DNA of 60,000 nt from Hydractinia symbiolongicarpus (taxonomy: Eukaryota > Cnidaria > Hydrozoa > Anthoathecata > Hydractiniidae): positions 15,919,001-15,979,000 of the forward strand of contig NC_079888.1 in assembly GCF_029227915.1 (NCBI RefSeq), read 5' to 3'. The notes below the pieces were generated by a model. That model made no database searches, had not been told where the DNA came from, and saw nothing but the letters and a program-made list of their open reading frames with translations. Shown one piece after another: positions 59,015-60,000 of this stretch. The position numbers were made by a program, and so were the translations under genes. How positions within the stretch are numbered: the first letter of the stretch is position 1; every line of letters begins with the position of its first letter.

Positions 59015-60000
59015 TGTAAACATAGTTTTTTTTTTCTGGTCTAACATGTTAGCTATTAAAACAGTCCTCATCTTCGCCTAGTTAATACGTAAGTTTAAGT
59101 TGCATCTTTTGGTTCTTGAAAGACGCAAGTTAAAAGAATGAGGCTGTTTTGTCACTATTTCCTGACAGCTCTTCTTATCCTCCAACCAATGCTACAGTTA
59201 AAAAAAAAAAACAATCTAAACTGATCTGTCTATAAAAAACAATGTAAAGCATTTTTTACCATATTTGCATATATTTATTACAAAATTATCAGACATTTAA
59301 TACTCGCACTATAATGCACAGGAAGATGCTTGAAAAAAGAGGAAATCTATTATTAAACTTGCAAAACAATGTGCCCTATATCGTTCTCATTCACTCCTGT
59401 TATAACATTTTGTGATAACCAGATGCACAAGATCTCACTTCGAATTATGGCAAATGAAATTGTAGTATTCAAACATGCAGCAACGGTACTTTAAATTTTG
59501 ATCTCTTTTTTTTTACCAATCTTGTTGGCAACACTGATAAAATCTTTTTTATTTCATTGTCATATTTCTGTAAACAAGACAACCTCTCTACAACTGGTCT
59601 TGCATACTTCTCTGTTTTTTGTCTTCGTATTGCCTGAACACCCACTTAAAGTTGATAACGAATCCCTGGAAAAATTCTTTTTTGGACAGGTAAGTGTTTT
59701 CTTTTTTCTGTGTTTTCGAAGACAACCAGCTTGATGCTGCTTTCATAAAGGCAGCTCCGTTAGTTCACCCTGGGTCTTATCATTTCGTGTTTTAGAGCTT
59801 CTAGCTTTCATTCTTGTTAATTTCATTGACATTGGCTTTGCTCTTCATCTTTTTTTAATGGATATTTTTGCAATTTCTCAGTCAATCTTCTTGAATTTTG
59901 AAATTAATTGTTGCACATCTCTAAAAGAAATCTAAAATGCTATGCCACCTAATCTTGATAGTAAAGTTAATTGCTTCCTTTTTAAGCTGAGACATATATT
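59015..60000. other. 3' flank of the CENP-C-like gene
   Basis: No gene is firmly seen. A plus-strand open stretch ending LPEHPLKVDNESLEKFFFGQ before a GTAAGT donor (59690) could be an exon of an unknown neighbour or an unmodelled exon. Confidence 0.3.

Noticed and set aside
1-60000. A novel defence or biosynthetic gene system
   Set aside because: The window is a eukaryotic gene with transposon-filled introns. The only multi-gene units seen are mobile elements.

Overview
This is a eukaryotic, AT-rich (roughly two-thirds A+T by eye), transposon-dense window, most likely from an early-branching animal and probably a cnidarian (hydrozoan-like). The clues are many tiny phase-1 exons in long AT-rich introns, a SAP/SWIM/YqaJ plus THAP-DDE transposon, short-LTR Ty3 and Copia elements, tRNA-derived SINEs and TA-flanked MITEs. 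The species cannot be fixed from sequence alone.

The backbone is one plus-strand host gene that I reconstruct from about 7138 to 59014. I recognise its 3' end as CENP-C/Mif2, the inner-kinetochore linker protein. The last three coding exons (58192-59014) encode a CENP-C-type C-terminal cupin, and two exons upstream (53349-53511) spell a basic motif resembling the CENP-C signature (RRSTRKRKTPERLKY). Twenty-six exons of 16-140 nt, with GT/AG borders and matching phases, add up to 1194 nt (397 codons plus stop) without an in-frame stop. Parts of the gene were duplicated in tandem: exons at 7798-17052 recur at 29021-31446, and the 31.8-36.2 kb segment recurs in altered form at 53.3-56.3 kb.

Upstream of the gene (1-7137) there is no recognised host gene. 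This stretch holds a Helitron-like mini-element (1016-1161), a degenerate ISL2EU-like transposon with a broken THAP domain (2495-4103), a direct duplication of about 500 bp (4781-5296 and 6045-6496) and an antisense LINE remnant (about 5300-5640).

The introns hold nearly every major transposon type. Intron 2 has a TA-MITE (7983-8410) and a tRNA SINE. Intron 3 has a nested stack: an outer element with a 6-bp target duplication (10331-16359), containing a TA-MITE with a 53-bp minisatellite (10480-11625) and an apparently intact two-gene ISL2EU transposon (11946-16116). Intron 4 has an antisense composite Copia element (18031-26300) built of three partial coding units. Later introns hold a tRNA-SINE (27405-27674), a second Helitron-like mini-element (31581-31719), a 128-bp tandem repeat (about 34840-35330) and an intact antisense Ty3/Gypsy element (37624-42560). 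The 9.6-kb intron from 43035 to 52682 holds a third minisatellite MITE (44089-44906), a LINE 3' end (about 45530-46256), a decayed transposon-derived DDE-like gene (47363-49161), a further MITE (49188-49528) and a SINE fragment.

The elements do not cooperate in a pathway. They are layers of insertions into the introns of a duplicating kinetochore gene. The nesting gives relative ages: the exon duplication predates the ISL2EU, MITE and Copia insertions, which are found in only one copy. The Ty3 element, with an intact frame and near-identical LTRs, looks recent.
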